Part shown: in pieces, positions 19,970-30,619 of the stretch
How positions within the stretch are numbered: the stretch's first letter is position 1
Layout of the letters: each line of letters begins with the position of its first letter
Assembly: GCF_000328475.2 (NCBI RefSeq)
Contig: NC_026478.1
Span: 496,001-560,000, forward strand
Reading direction: 5' to 3'
DNA length: 64,000 nt
DNA from: Mycosarcoma maydis
Taxonomy: Eukaryota > Basidiomycota > Ustilaginomycetes > Ustilaginales
Position numbers and translations under genes: made by a program
Notes under the pieces: generated by a model
What the model was told of the DNA's origin: nothing
The model's input: the letters and a program-made list of their open reading frames with translations, nothing else
The model's database searches: none

Positions 19970-21855
19970 CTGTAATGAGCGAGAAAAGTTGGTTGGATAA
20001 GTTGTCAGAACTAATTCTGTTTGCATTCTTATCGAAGCTGAATCCAACCCAGCAGCGATTCCTCCTTCACAGTAGCCGTTCCAACACAATTCAAAGTAAC
20101 GCTTCCAGTCCATGTGCTAAGGTCTGTCTTGGGACATAGATGCTCTTGCCCTGTCGCTTCGCCAGTAGTGTTGCCTTATCGGAAGCTATGCGAAAATGCA
20201 GTTGGAAGACGTAAGGTAGGTATGGGTTATGATGCGACGATGAGGATCGGTACTCCATTTGCTGATGTGCTAGCCCGAGTTATGAGCATGCGCAGTCGAG
20301 GTCGGACAAGTGTGGTGCGTGTAGTTTGATGATGCTGTAGGTGCATGTTTCTTTACAATGGTTGAAATCGCACAGAGATGGACGAAAGCACGGCGCATGT
20401 GCACCAAGCAGATTGATGGCACATTGAATGTCGATGAGCCGAACGTACGACTCTCACAGTTGGACGTCAAATTGTCGGGCCAGGTATTGTAAGGCAGCGG
20501 TATGTGATGGCGCCGGTGCAAGTTCGCCATAGCTGCAATGAAGAACCTTTCTCGGTTCGAAGCTACATATTGTCGTGCGACTTTGGATTCTGAGCCGATG
20601 TGGCGATCAACGTGCCCTTTCGATATGATATTGGGGCTGACAGTACGACTTTCCCAACATTGACGAGATCCTACCCTTCACTGATATTTATGTCCATCTT
20701 TACTGATCCTTGAAATGCAATGCTCTGACCTGGTTACATCTTCCTTCCCAAAGGTGTGATGTGGTGTGCGCTGCCCTGGCCCAGTTTCTGTTGGAAGGAG
20801 GCTGCTGGTTAAACGTGTACGAAACACTCACTGTTGATATCGATCTTGAGGGTGATGGTATCTCAAAGGATATGGAAGGTAGAGGCAGCTACGATGTGTG
20901 TAACCCTTACCATCCTGAATCTCCATTCGCAACCTGGCCAGCGACCAAGCTCAGACAAAGCTCTCTATTCAGTACACCTATAACTAACTGATTTGGGCTA
21001 CTCAGCCAAAACGAGGCTCACAAACTGTGTCGAGGTTCCTTCCACAGTCAGACGAAGCCTTGAAGTCAAGACCGTCTTTAAGAGAGAAACAACCAGTTCG
21101 TAATTAGGGGAGCGAATACAGGTTTGATTTCAAATCGTTTGAATTTACTCGCATGCACCATTGAAAAGGTCACGTGTAGTACTGTAAAATTGCTCTCTCG
21201 TACGACTTGCCTTCGAGTTCCAATCTTCTAACATACCAGATGGACATTTGGGTCGGTCTCTACCAAGGGTACGGTCTAACACAGTCCGAAGCTCTTTGGC
21301 ATTTACGTCTGTAACCCTAAGTTTCTATCATCATGCGACAGCATCATGAAGCTTGAGGCTCAAAGTGTCTGTAGTGAGGGGTGGTCAGCGCTTTACGAAC
21401 AGGGCGAAGCTTTGCTGAGCGTGCAAGACACCGTAGACGTCTTTACACGTCTTTACAGCACATCGATCAAACTCAAGCTGAGACTCGGAAGATATGTGCA
21501 AGTGACCATGTTTTGAGCGTTTTCAATATGCAAGGGAAGCTAGAAGAAGGAGTCAATAAACTACAAGAGGGGAAAGATGGACGCAGCAAGCTGTTGCTGG
21601 TGCCTAGCAGTGCCAAGATGGGACACGTAGTTGCGCCCGCGACAGAGAGACGACGGGCGTCCCAGAGACCTTAGCTGAAGAAGCAGAAAAGAACTAAAGA
21701 CAGGCGTCACATGTGCAGCTCCTGTGCTACAGCGATAAAAATGGTATCGGGAGCTGAAGAGTCAGGCTATGCTCCTTTTGGGTTGGATGCAAGAAGGTGC
21801 GTCTAATGTAGTGAACAATTTGCCGTACAAAAAAAAAGCTTTTCATGCTTGCTAT
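19970..21855. other. Intergenic region between eL31 and eIF3h
   Basis: The left part must hold the promoter, leader and probable 5'-UTR intron of eL31. The remainder has short frames on the + strand (20710-20991 and 21381-21674) with no recognisable features. I see no RNA gene. Confidence 0.4.
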
Positions 21856-23067
21856 TTACACAGCACCAGTCTTGGCGGCGTTGAGCTGGATGACACCGAG
21901 AGCAGCAGTCTCGGCAAGACGTCTCGCTGAGCTGTCAATCTGACCAAGCAGCAAGGTAGCTTCAAGGCGCGAGGGCTCGGCAGGGATCTTGAACAAGCGG
22001 TTGACATCTTCGATAGGAAGCGGAGCGAGACCCTGAGCCTCGCGTGCTGCGTTCTCGGCCTTCTTGCGTGCAAGGTAGGCGTCGGCCTTGGCCTTCTCTC
22101 GTGCGAGCTGGCGGGCCTGGAAACCGACATTGCCAGCCTCGGCGGCGTGTTCGTCCATGATCTCGAGCGTGGATTCGAGCGATGACGCAAGCACAGGTTC
22201 CAATGCAAGATTGAGCGAGGTGTACGATGGAGCGAGCGCGGCGCTAGGTGGGTTTCGGAGCAGGTCCGAGGTGCTGGGCTGCACGATCGAAGGGCCGGGT
22301 GCGCTCGGCGTCGAGATGCTGCTCAGGAAAGCATCAAGGAGTGCGGTGTTTCGCAGTGAGACAGGAATCTCGATGAGGATGTTGGAAAAGGTGAGCTTGT
22401 GGTCGATGAGGCTCTGTGTATGGAACTTGCCTTTCTTGTGAGCGTCGACGAACGAAGGAGAGAGTCGGTAGGCCTTGACCGAGGTGTTGCCCTGCGCAGA
22501 CTGCGCAAGGTCGTGCACAATGAGGACGCCTTTGCCACGGCTACCGGCACCATCGCGCTCGACAAGGCCAGTGATAGCAGCAAGACCGTCGATGACAGAT
22601 GAGTTGAGGAAAGCACCTAGGAAGCATCCTTGGTAAAGGCCGACGGGATTGGCGTCGGCGTTGACATCCCGCAACAATCGGACCATGTCTGAGGTGTACC
22701 TGGTTGCATTTCTACTGCTGCGGTCCTCTTCCTCGTCGCGCTCGCTGTTACTTCGTCCAGGGTTGGGAAGGGCGAAGACGTTGGAAATCTCTAGCGTTCC
22801 GCCAAGGTCCATACCGAGGAGGGCACCAGATGCCGATGCGGGGTGTGCATCGCGGCAGTGCTTGACGATCTTGGTGAGGGCGAGACCGTCGAGGCGTACA
22901 GAGGTGATCACATCCGAGTCGAGCTCGAGGGCTTCGAGGGCGGCGCGGTCAAGTTCGGACTGGACATCGGCGCTGGGTGCCTTGGCGATGGCGGAAGCAG
23001 CGGTGGTCGCGGGTGCTGGGGCGGCGACGGCAGCCGATTGTGGTGCGATGCGAGCTGCAGCAGACAT
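21856..23067 (-). CDS. EIF3H: Translation initiation factor eIF3 subunit h
   Basis: A 403-residue protein. After an Ala-rich N-terminus (1-35), residues about 55-200 form an MPN domain: VRLDGLALTKIVKHCRDA, GALLGMDLGGTLEISNVFALP, a MVRLLRDVNADANPVGLYQGC segment (split here only in description), then SAQGNTSVKAYRLSP. This order is that of eIF3h. The metal-binding JAMM residues of active MPN+ proteases are absent, as expected for this scaffold subunit. The C-terminal third is helical, with REKAKADAYLARKKAE, typical of the subunit's role in the eIF3 helical bundle. eIF3h is present in most fungi but missing from budding yeast. The gene is intron-free with an ATG at 23067. Confidence 0.92.
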   Translation of the reverse strand: MSAAARIAPQSAAVAAPAPATTAASAIAKAPSADVQSELDRAALEALELDSDVITSVRLDGLALTKIVKHCRDAHPASASGALLGMDLGGTLEISNVFALPNPGRSNSERDEEEDRSSRNATRYTSDMVRLLRDVNADANPVGLYQGCFLGAFLNSSVIDGLAAITGLVERDGAGSRGKGVLIVHDLAQSAQGNTSVKAYRLSPSFVDAHKKGKFHTQSLIDHKLTFSNILIEIPVSLRNTALLDAFLSSISTPSAPGPSIVQPSTSDLLRNPPSAALAPSYTSLNLALEPVLASSLESTLEIMDEHAAEAGNVGFQARQLAREKAKADAYLARKKAENAAREAQGLAPLPIEDVNRLFKIPAEPSRLEATLLLGQIDSSARRLAETAALGVIQLNAAKTGAV

Positions 23068-25323
23068 ATTGTCTTTGGATCTGTTCTCAATGGAGAGGAT
23101 GAGGAGGGAACCGGTCGCACGAGATGGTCGCGAGATGTCGAATCGACCCGAGACGAGACGAGTTACTAAAGTGCAAATGCTCTGCCTGAGCCGCGCGTCT
23201 CAGAGAAGGCAAGTTAAAATCGACAGACAAATCTTCGCGCTGTACAAAGCGAAGGGGACGCAGACATTCACGATTCACGATTCACAGAATCACGAATTCT
23301 TCTCAAAACTTGCCTTCCTGGTGCTGGCACGCGAATTAGTGCGCATGGTTTTTGGGCCGGTGTAACACTAGCAGGTCGTGCGCAAGGCGATCCAAACATT
23401 CGTGATTCGTGATTCGTGATTCGTGATTCGTGAATCTCTGACCTAAGTTACACCGGCCAGACAGAGCTGTTTCAGTAACATAGTAACGTGATGAAACCTA
23501 CTACGTGTATACCTGACCTGTTATTCATCACGAATACAGTAGTCATGTGAAACTCGAGTTCGTTCCACCAAAGTCTCATCTGGTGGAACATTTTGTTGAG
23601 GTCTTTGTAGGCGAGCTTTGACCAAGTCACACTCGTGACTTAGAGTGACTCGTAATTGTATTTAATAAAAAGTGTGCCGGTCAAGCGATGACGAGGAAAA
23701 AGAGGCCTAAAAATTCGAGTTTATAACATCAACAAGAAAAACACGCACAGTACCGTCACAAGACAAGATGGTCCGAGCATCAGTCACGAGTCACGAGTGT
23801 TCCAGGCCGAAACACTCACGACTGTGGACCTTGTGACGACTTTGATTTTCGCTTTAGGTGCCACGGCTACAATCGCATTGGATGTGATACAGACATTCTC
23901 TTGATGAGCGGACGTTGAAGTGGTAGAGGAGGAGGTCTATCAGAATAGTCACATGTCGTCGACAAGACGACTCTCATAGAGCCGGCGCCCGCGAGCAGCA
24001 GGGGAGAGCATGCTCAACAAGTGACGGAGGAAAGCTGCTATGTATTGCACTGGAAGCTGTCTGCTGGTGGGCTCCTGACCATCACGTGCTTGTGGTGTAG
24101 GCAGTGCCATGTCAAGCAGAACATCGCAAGGCTCTCAATGTCGGCAGAGCGTGTCTGCAACAGCGATGCTTTGCTTGACAGGCGACTTTGCTGCTCAACC
24201 CTATTGGCTATCTTCTTCTTGTGTCGAGACTGCGCAGCGCGAGCCAGTTCGGTAGCTCTCTCACATTCCAACCGAGTCACATGGCAAGAACATCTCTTAA
24301 ACGGTCGTGAGTGCGCGGCATGCTGTCCAGTCACGGATGTGGAGACTTAGGACACTCACGACTATTCAAGGTTGGATTCACGATTCGTGATTGTTCGGCC
24401 CGACTTTTGAACTAGTCTGGCATGTGATGCCGAAGTCAATCACAAACACGAATCACGAATCGAATGATGGTAGGTCGTGGGTCTGCATTTGTGATTCGTG
24501 ATTGGACCATCCGAAGGGTCACGAGCAACATTCACGATTCACAATTCGTGATTTGCCCGTGCAAGCCATGGCCTATGCAGTTTAAGGGGCCACAAAGAAG
24601 AAGAAAGCCGATGATCAAACAACCAAGCAATCAATCGTGAATCGTGAACGCGTCATGCAGGGGCGAAACTCTCGCAACCCACTTAAGACTCGGACGTTTT
24701 GACTGAGATCCCCCTCGTGACTGGACCCTGCCAGGACAGATGTGATTTGCTCTCCGCCATTCGTTTGAACTCTCTCACACTTGACCTGGGCCAGCTCTAT
24801 CTTCCACGCTCGTGATTGGCGTGGAAATAGTGGCTGGCTTTGAATTTCGCCGCGGATTAGTAAGTCTGAGATGAATTGAGGTGGCTGACGGGAGCTGCTC
24901 GTAGATTCGAGCCGACCTCGGCCCTCCGAAGACTTGCAACCAGAAACTCTCATGATTGGTGCTTGGCATTCAGCCTCACCAACAGACAATTGAACAGCCC
25001 AGCCCGTCTTTAGTCGACGGCCACCATCACATCACATCGGACCTCTCTCCTGACCCGGACATCATCTTTCCTCACGTAAGCCGTGTCCAACCGGCGCAGG
25101 CGACAGCCTTCGCTGCAAGTAGAGTCGGGTTGGTCATCTTGACAGCACGGCTGCCGAACCATTCTTTCTTACGACACCCGAACCAGAGCTTTGCCCACCA
25201 CATCATCACCTTGATAGACGACTCAAGGCTATGGAAATTTGAACCGACTCATCGTACAGGCTGTTTAGATTCGATCATCGCTTCTTTTGTCACGCGACGT
25301 CGAGCCGCTTGTTGACCGTCAAG
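23068..25323. other. Divergent intergenic region rich in dispersed motif
   Basis: It lies between the starts of eIF3h (minus) and the DUF4203-like gene (plus). It carries the tandem at 23398-23436 and motif copies near 23270-23300, 24375-24393, 24440-24463, 24490-24513, 24530-24552 and 24635-24650. Frames at 24021-24350 on both strands have no features. From about 24950 the + strand looks like leader sequence. Confidence 0.45.
23355..23458. repeat. ATTCGTG tandem flanked by a 12-base inverted repeat
   Basis: GGCCGGTGTAAC (23355-23366) and its exact reverse complement (23447-23458) flank a segment that holds about five ATTCGTG units (23398-23436). The layout resembles a tiny terminal-inverted-repeat element or a hairpin. 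I cannot see a clear target-site duplication. Confidence 0.55.
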
Positions 25324-28300
25324 ATGCTAGTCAAATACAGCCACAATACGGCCTTGAGCTTTGGCCTGCTGGCTTTGTACGTCTGCGTTGCTCAGGGGCA
25401 GCAGCAACCTGTCCAAAGCTCCACTTCCTCGTCCGTTGCCTCTGGCAGTCCATCATCACCCTCACCAACCTCAACGTCGACACTCTCTGTCGCTTCGACG
25501 ACGGTGATATCGACCATCACTACCACGTTATCGAGCGGCCAATCGCTTCCAACAAGTCTCACCGCCTCGGCGTCTTCAAGCGGAAGTGTATGGTACATCC
25601 CTATCACTACAGCCATTCCGGTCACGGTTGGCCCATCAGCCACCGCGACAGCCAATGCAACTGCACCAGCTACCCAAACATCGTCCAACAGCGCCACTAC
25701 CGCCCTACCTCTGCACACTGTCGTCGACCCAGCATTTGGCGTTCTTGGCGCGATTCTCATCCTCACGGGTCTACCTATGGCTTTCTACGGTCATCGAAAC
25801 AGGTGGTCTAGCTACTACTTGTCAGGCTTCTTCACACTTGCTCTTATCTGCATCTCCATCATCCTCAAGGTCGGCGTTGAGCCCGCTGTCAATCCACCCT
25901 CCAAGGCTATCCGAGGTCTCTTCCTTGTCGCTGCGGTCATTGCTGGTGCTGTCGGAGGCGTCATTTCAATTGTATTCTGGCGTGGTGCTGGCTTGCTTGC
26001 CTGTGGACTTGGTGGCTTCTTCTTTGGTCTCTTCCTTCAAGCTCTCCGACCAGGTGGTCTCATCCGTCCCGTAGGCCTCCGATTTATTCTGTACATTGGC
26101 CTCTATGCCATCTTCTTCACTATTAGCTGCTATGAGCGTGTCCATTCCCTCGTGCTTGCATTGGCCACCGCTATCATTGGTTCCACCGCCCTCACGCTCG
26201 GTATCGATTGCTTTTCGACCCAGGGTCTTAAGGAGTTCTATGTCCGCAACCTCGGATTCGATTCGCTCTTTGCCAACAAGTATCCGCCCACCTTCCAGAA
26301 CGGACACTTTCCGCTTGTGCAGGGTATGCAGATTGAACTCGGTGTCCTGGGCGCGCTAATCCTCATGGGGTTTGCCTTCCAGATGCGCTTATGGTCCGAC
26401 CTTCGGACTCAGCTCTCGGCGCTCAAGCGATCCGACGAGCGACGCAATATGCGATCCAAAGCCGAAAGAGCTGCACGTGCAGTTGCATTAACCGCAAAGC
26501 GCGATCTCGAAGAGTGGGAAGCACGACACGGCTACAACAAGACCTCGAGCCGCAACGTCGCCGGTCGAGATGAGGAAAGCGGCCTGCAGTCACCGTCTTC
26601 GGCTGACCCTAAGGACAGCAGAAGCCGCACTAGCTCCTTCATGACCCTTCTCCGGTCTAACACGGGGCACACACAGGCGCAGACACCGCTCTCCCCTACA
26701 GAGAAGCTGGCTGCTTCCCCTGCTGCGTCCAGCGTACTGGACAACGCAGCATACCCATTTCCTGCCCAGTCTACTGGCCGTCGCAGCTCGCAGTTCCTCG
26801 ATTACATTCAAAACGGCCCGGAACGCGTCGAGTCTGAAGGGCTGTTGCATCTCGACCTTCCGTCCCTCATCTCGCCGCTAGACACGGGTGCGAGTCCTGC
26901 AACTCTCTCAACGCCCCAGACAATCCCGATGAGCCCTGTCGACCGTTTCTCAATCGGCGAGATGCCAAGATCGACGAGTTTGCTTGCTTCACAGCAGCCT
27001 CAGGCCCTCGACCTGACGCGCTCCTCGCCTCCCGAGGCTCCGACCAGCGCTGTATCATTCCGACAACGCTCTGCCTCTACAGCAGCCCTGATGGATAACT
27101 CTGCCAGCTTCATGGATCTGGCGCCAGCGAACAAGGAACCGAACAAATCTGCCAGCGTATCGGGCCCCACAGGTGCGTCAGATGCTAGCAGTCCCATCAA
27201 CTTGGACAGGCGTACACAGAGTCTCAGCTTGACATCGGCATCCGCGATGAATTCAAACGCCGCAAAATACAACGAGTCGGTCGTGTTCGCGTCACATGAC
27301 CGTACCTTGTCAAACCCCATGGCTCCGGTTACTGCACAAATGGCAGGTGCAGTGCCCATGACCAAGAGCGTTTCGCATCAGGATCAGCTGCAACATTATT
27401 CTTATGCAAGACGTACACAGCCATATCCAGAACTGTACGTGGAACCGCGTCAGGTCCAGACGCAGCAACCGACTTCCCCTGTGTCGCCCAATTTCGGTCC
27501 AGTCAGGACAATCAGCGGCGGCCAGAGCGCTACTGTGATGCAAGCTCGTCGATCGCTGGCTCTTCGTCGCAGCGATCAGCCAGCCGTGCCTTGGACTAAT
27601 CCTGGCGCGGCAGATGCCACATCAGCCCACAAACGGGCCAAAAGCGTCGACGCACAAACTCGAATGAGTGCCATGTCGATCGAAGAACTCGAGGCGCGAC
27701 ACCGCTCCAAGCTGGCCGCTCTGCAGGCTCCTGCTACACAGACAGTCCAGGATGCTGACGCTCTTCGTAGGGCCAAAGATGAATGGGAGAGGAAGCAGAG
27801 GGCAGAGAGGAGACGCATGCAGGAGCGAGAGGCTGAAAGGGCTGCTGCTGCCGCTGCTGCTACCACTACTTCCGCTCGGCCTAACATGAGCGGGTCAGCA
27901 TTGAATGGCAGGGTAGCGTCGCCAACTCAAGGCAGCCTAGATCTTAACAGAGCCAGCAGTTCCGGCATACGAGACGAACGACGACGATCGCGCAATCTGA
28001 GTGCCACGCTGCTCGAAGCCGTCGGTGAAGAGGTAAGGGAGGGTGGCGACGGGATCAACCGAGCCGCTGAATGGCGCAAGTCGATCTCTGGCGTAGAACA
28101 GCTGGATCCGCGCGCCGCTAAGCCTTGCAATACTTCCACGCCCAACACTACCCACCCCACTTCACCCCAGCCGACCTCAGGACCAGAGAGAGCTGCGCCC
28201 AGTCCCTTTCCGCTTCAGCGTCAAGAACCACGAAAGCGGCTGAGCGAAACCGACCGCCGACGTCTGAGCCAAGGAGCTGGCCGCTACAGTCAGCCTCTCC

Positions 28301-28332
28301 TTGACTTCAATCTGCCCAACCGCAATCCGTGA
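25324..28332 (+). CDS. DUF4203 (TMEM198-like) multi-pass membrane protein
   Basis: A 1002-residue protein from the ATG at 25324. A signal peptide is visible (hydrophobic core about 11-20, likely cut after AQG at about 25). A Ser/Thr/Ala-rich, probably O-glycosylated ectodomain runs to about 135. Seven hydrophobic segments with many Gly follow (about 140-355), including the VFWRGAGLLACGLGGFFFG region that fits the DUF4203 family. The remaining 650 residues are cytoplasmic in style: basic near the membrane, then long, Ser/Pro/Gln-rich and disordered, with a charged coiled coil near 820-860 (KDEWERKQRAERRRMQE). Related fungal proteins are known only as conserved membrane proteins; function is not established. 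No intron is needed. Confidence 0.8.
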   Translation: MLVKYSHNTALSFGLLALYVCVAQGQQQPVQSSTSSSVASGSPSSPSPTSTSTLSVASTTVISTITTTLSSGQSLPTSLTASASSSGSVWYIPITTAIPVTVGPSATATANATAPATQTSSNSATTALPLHTVVDPAFGVLGAILILTGLPMAFYGHRNRWSSYYLSGFFTLALICISIILKVGVEPAVNPPSKAIRGLFLVAAVIAGAVGGVISIVFWRGAGLLACGLGGFFFGLFLQALRPGGLIRPVGLRFILYIGLYAIFFTISCYERVHSLVLALATAIIGSTALTLGIDCFSTQGLKEFYVRNLGFDSLFANKYPPTFQNGHFPLVQGMQIELGVLGALILMGFAFQMRLWSDLRTQLSALKRSDERRNMRSKAERAARAVALTAKRDLEEWEARHGYNKTSSRNVAGRDEESGLQSPSSADPKDSRSRTSSFMTLLRSNTGHTQAQTPLSPTEKLAASPAASSVLDNAAYPFPAQSTGRRSSQFLDYIQNGPERVESEGLLHLDLPSLISPLDTGASPATLSTPQTIPMSPVDRFSIGEMPRSTSLLASQQPQALDLTRSSPPEAPTSAVSFRQRSASTAALMDNSASFMDLAPANKEPNKSASVSGPTGASDASSPINLDRRTQSLSLTSASAMNSNAAKYNESVVFASHDRTLSNPMAPVTAQMAGAVPMTKSVSHQDQLQHYSYARRTQPYPELYVEPRQVQTQQPTSPVSPNFGPVRTISGGQSATVMQARRSLALRRSDQPAVPWTNPGAADATSAHKRAKSVDAQTRMSAMSIEELEARHRSKLAALQAPATQTVQDADALRRAKDEWERKQRAERRRMQEREAERAAAAAAATTTSARPNMSGSALNGRVASPTQGSLDLNRASSSGIRDERRRSRNLSATLLEAVGEEVREGGDGINRAAEWRKSISGVEQLDPRAAKPCNTSTPNTTHPTSPQPTSGPERAAPSPFPLQRQEPRKRLSETDRRRLSQGAGRYSQPLLDFNLPNRNP

Positions 28333-29511
28333 ATGATTGCAGAAGCATCTGACGCGACCACATCTGATCCTTTCGCCGGCTATCCTCTATCAGGAAGCTT
28401 GGATTTTTTGTCCTTGGTCCATCTGGCACTTGTCCTGAACAATTGATTGTCAATGACTTTGAACGCTGAGCTGTGCTTGAGACAGCGTGTTTGCAAAAGA
28501 AAAAAATTGAGCAGCAAAAACGTGAGAATCGGGTTCAGGATCAGGATCAGGATCAGGATCAGAATCAGAAACAGGATCAGAATCAGAATCAGAATCAGAA
28601 TCAGAATCAGAATCGGGACCGGAATCAGATGATATTCGTGATTGTCACCATGAATTGTCCAAGAACCAGACTTTCCGTGACGACCGCTAGATCCGGGCGA
28701 TTTCAGAAGCGAATCGACGTTCGGCCCTGACTAAATTTGATTGGGCGGTGGATTAAGCGATGCAAAGAATCTGCCGGCTTTTGGAGTCTCAGAATCACAA
28801 TAGTTAGCACTGTTGACACAACAATTTGTGTCTTTTCTTTATCGCTGCGCAGAGCTCGTAGAAATTTTGGGGGAGGCGGGAGATTTTCACAGTGAGCGAG
28901 AAAAGCACGAATCATAGAATCAGTAAATCAGATCAACAAAATCAGAGCAGCGCGAGTCACAAAGTCATGCGTCCGATTTTTTGTTGATGATATGCAAAAC
29001 CCGTTCGGGCTTCGGTCAGAATCAGCGGCAGTGCACGAGCCTATCTTGCAGGATTTCGCACCTCAACCTCCAAGCACGAAGCTGCCCTGGTCAACGCACG
29101 AGCAGAGGCCGTCCGTCCCTTTGCTGTCACTCTTGGCTCGGCTAGCAGATCTTTCACTTCAGACATCATGGTGTCGGTTTGAAAAGTCAATTTCAGCGCA
29201 TCTTACCAGCCAACTTGGATCGAATCGGCCACGACAAATTGACAGCCGAAGACGACACCATCGCATCGCCGTTTTCACGGTAAGTTAGTGTAGGCTTGGC
29301 GATTGTCTATGCTTGTTGCCGAGTTCCCCAGGAAGACTCCATCTGGCACAAGCATACTCATGACTCGTTTTTCTGCATCTTCTATGCCGGCCAACCCGCT
29401 GATTCTTTCTTGATCCATTCTCACATTCCTTATCTCTCTCTTGGCAATCGTCTTTATCACCACCGCTTCCATCGTCATCTCGTGCACGATCTTGCTCAAG
29501 AAAGGTTTTGG
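28333..29511. other. Intergenic region and leader of the carbonic anhydrase gene
   Basis: It contains a six-base tandem array (28535-28628) and one dispersed motif copy near 28635. From about 28990 the + strand probably belongs to the carbonic anhydrase leader; a perfect splice donor GTAAGT stands at 29280-29285, suggesting a 5' intron whose acceptor I could not fix. Confidence 0.5.
28535..28628. repeat. (TCAGGA/TCAGAA)n hexanucleotide tandem array
   Basis: TCAGGA units are followed by TCAGAA units, with one interrupted copy in the middle. Frames through it give Arg-Ile or Gln-Asp/Gln-Asn repeats and are not regarded as genes. Confidence 0.93.
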
Positions 29512-30357
29512 ATGTACACAGCTTTCCCCTGCTCGTCACTCTTCAGCGTGGCTCGTCGTCACTGCAATCCTTTCAACGTTGTATCAAGCAGATCCTTCGC
29601 TACCACAACCCGTGTTGATTGCAGCACCCACTTGGCCTCTTCGTTTCCTGCTACCACTCGTCAATCTCACTCAGCCTCGTCCTCGACGTGCACTTCATCG
29701 TCTAAAATGCAGCCAGTTGCTCAACTCGTCTCCAAGAACAAGGCGTGGAGCGCCGACTTCCTCGCCAAGAAGCCCGAGCTTGCTGCTCACCTTGCGCAAC
29801 GGCAGACGCCCAAGATGCTGTGGTTTGGTTGCGCCGATTCGCGTGTACCCGAGACGACGATATGCGATGCTGAACCCGGTGACTTTTTCGTTTCGCGCAA
29901 CATCGCCAACCAGTTCCGTCTCGACGACACGGCCGCAAATGCACTTCTCACTTTTGCGGTGCAGTCCGTGGGCATCGAGCACGTCTGCGTCGTCGGTCAC
30001 TCTTCGTGCGGTGGTGTACTGGCTGCTATCGGCGGCGCTACTACTCCTCCCAGCGAGAAGGATATCGAATCGAGCGCTCTGCTCCAGCACCTCATTCCCC
30101 TCTTCAAGCTCGCCAAAGAGGTGTGTGAAGCCAACCCGGGATTGTCCAACGACGAACTGGCTTTCAAGGTCGTCAGCGCATCCGTCAAGCAACAAATTGA
30201 CAATATCATTTCAACCAGCATCATTCAGGACAACTGGAACGGCGTCACTTCGCCTCTTTCCGGTAAGGTGATGAACAAGGTGCAGGTGCACGGCCTTTTC
30301 TACGATATCGGCAAGCAGGAGCTTATCGACCTTGATCTGTCTCGATCGGCCCCGTAA
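29512..30357 (+). CDS. Beta-class carbonic anhydrase, probable mitochondrial presequence
   Basis: The catalytic domain starts near the ATG at 29707 (MQPVAQLVSKNKAW). Counted from there, the zinc ligands are Cys42, His98 and Cys101, with the Asp44-Arg46 dyad in CADSRVPE and the GHSSCGG motif, so the enzyme should be active in hydrating carbon dioxide to bicarbonate. The frame continues upstream to an ATG at 29512 whose 65 added residues are Ser/Arg-rich and nearly free of acids (SVARRHCNPFNVV, RSFATTTR), like a mitochondrial targeting peptide. I annotate the long form (281 residues); the short form would be 216 residues and cytosolic, close to fungal Nce103. A GTAAGT donor at 29280 suggests that splicing in the leader may decide which ATG is used. 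Confidence 0.9.
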   Translation: MYTAFPCSSLFSVARRHCNPFNVVSSRSFATTTRVDCSTHLASSFPATTRQSHSASSSTCTSSSKMQPVAQLVSKNKAWSADFLAKKPELAAHLAQRQTPKMLWFGCADSRVPETTICDAEPGDFFVSRNIANQFRLDDTAANALLTFAVQSVGIEHVCVVGHSSCGGVLAAIGGATTPPSEKDIESSALLQHLIPLFKLAKEVCEANPGLSNDELAFKVVSASVKQQIDNIISTSIIQDNWNGVTSPLSGKVMNKVQVHGLFYDIGKQELIDLDLSRSAP

Positions 30358-30619
30358 CTGGCAGGCGCCACCAGTAGCCATGTTTACCCATCCCAATTGT
30401 TTGTCTTTGCATCATGATTCCATAGAGCAACAACGCATGTCCGTTTTCCGCATTCTCCTTCTCTCTCTTTTTCTTTCAATGTCAAGACTCGCCGACGCGA
30501 TCACAGAGTGGCACGGTCAACGCAAACAGTGCCCGCTCCGTTTTCTTGATGCGTCTGCTTGCCCTGACAATCGTGTATGAGTGAATAAGCGATCACGAAT
30601 GCATTGGAGGAAATACGAT

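Noticed and set aside
19538..19975. 145-codon plus-strand frame
   Set aside because: It is the exact antisense of eL31, whose codon bias leaves the opposite strand open.
21381..21674. 97-codon plus-strand frame
   Set aside because: No recognisable features and no promoter or leader signals that I could see.
24021..24350. Frames on both strands in the eIF3h-DUF4203 interval
   Set aside because: Cys-rich by chance, no signal peptide or motif, and both strands are open equally.
28447..28730. Arg-Ile and Gln-Asp repeat frames
   Set aside because: Generated by the hexanucleotide array.
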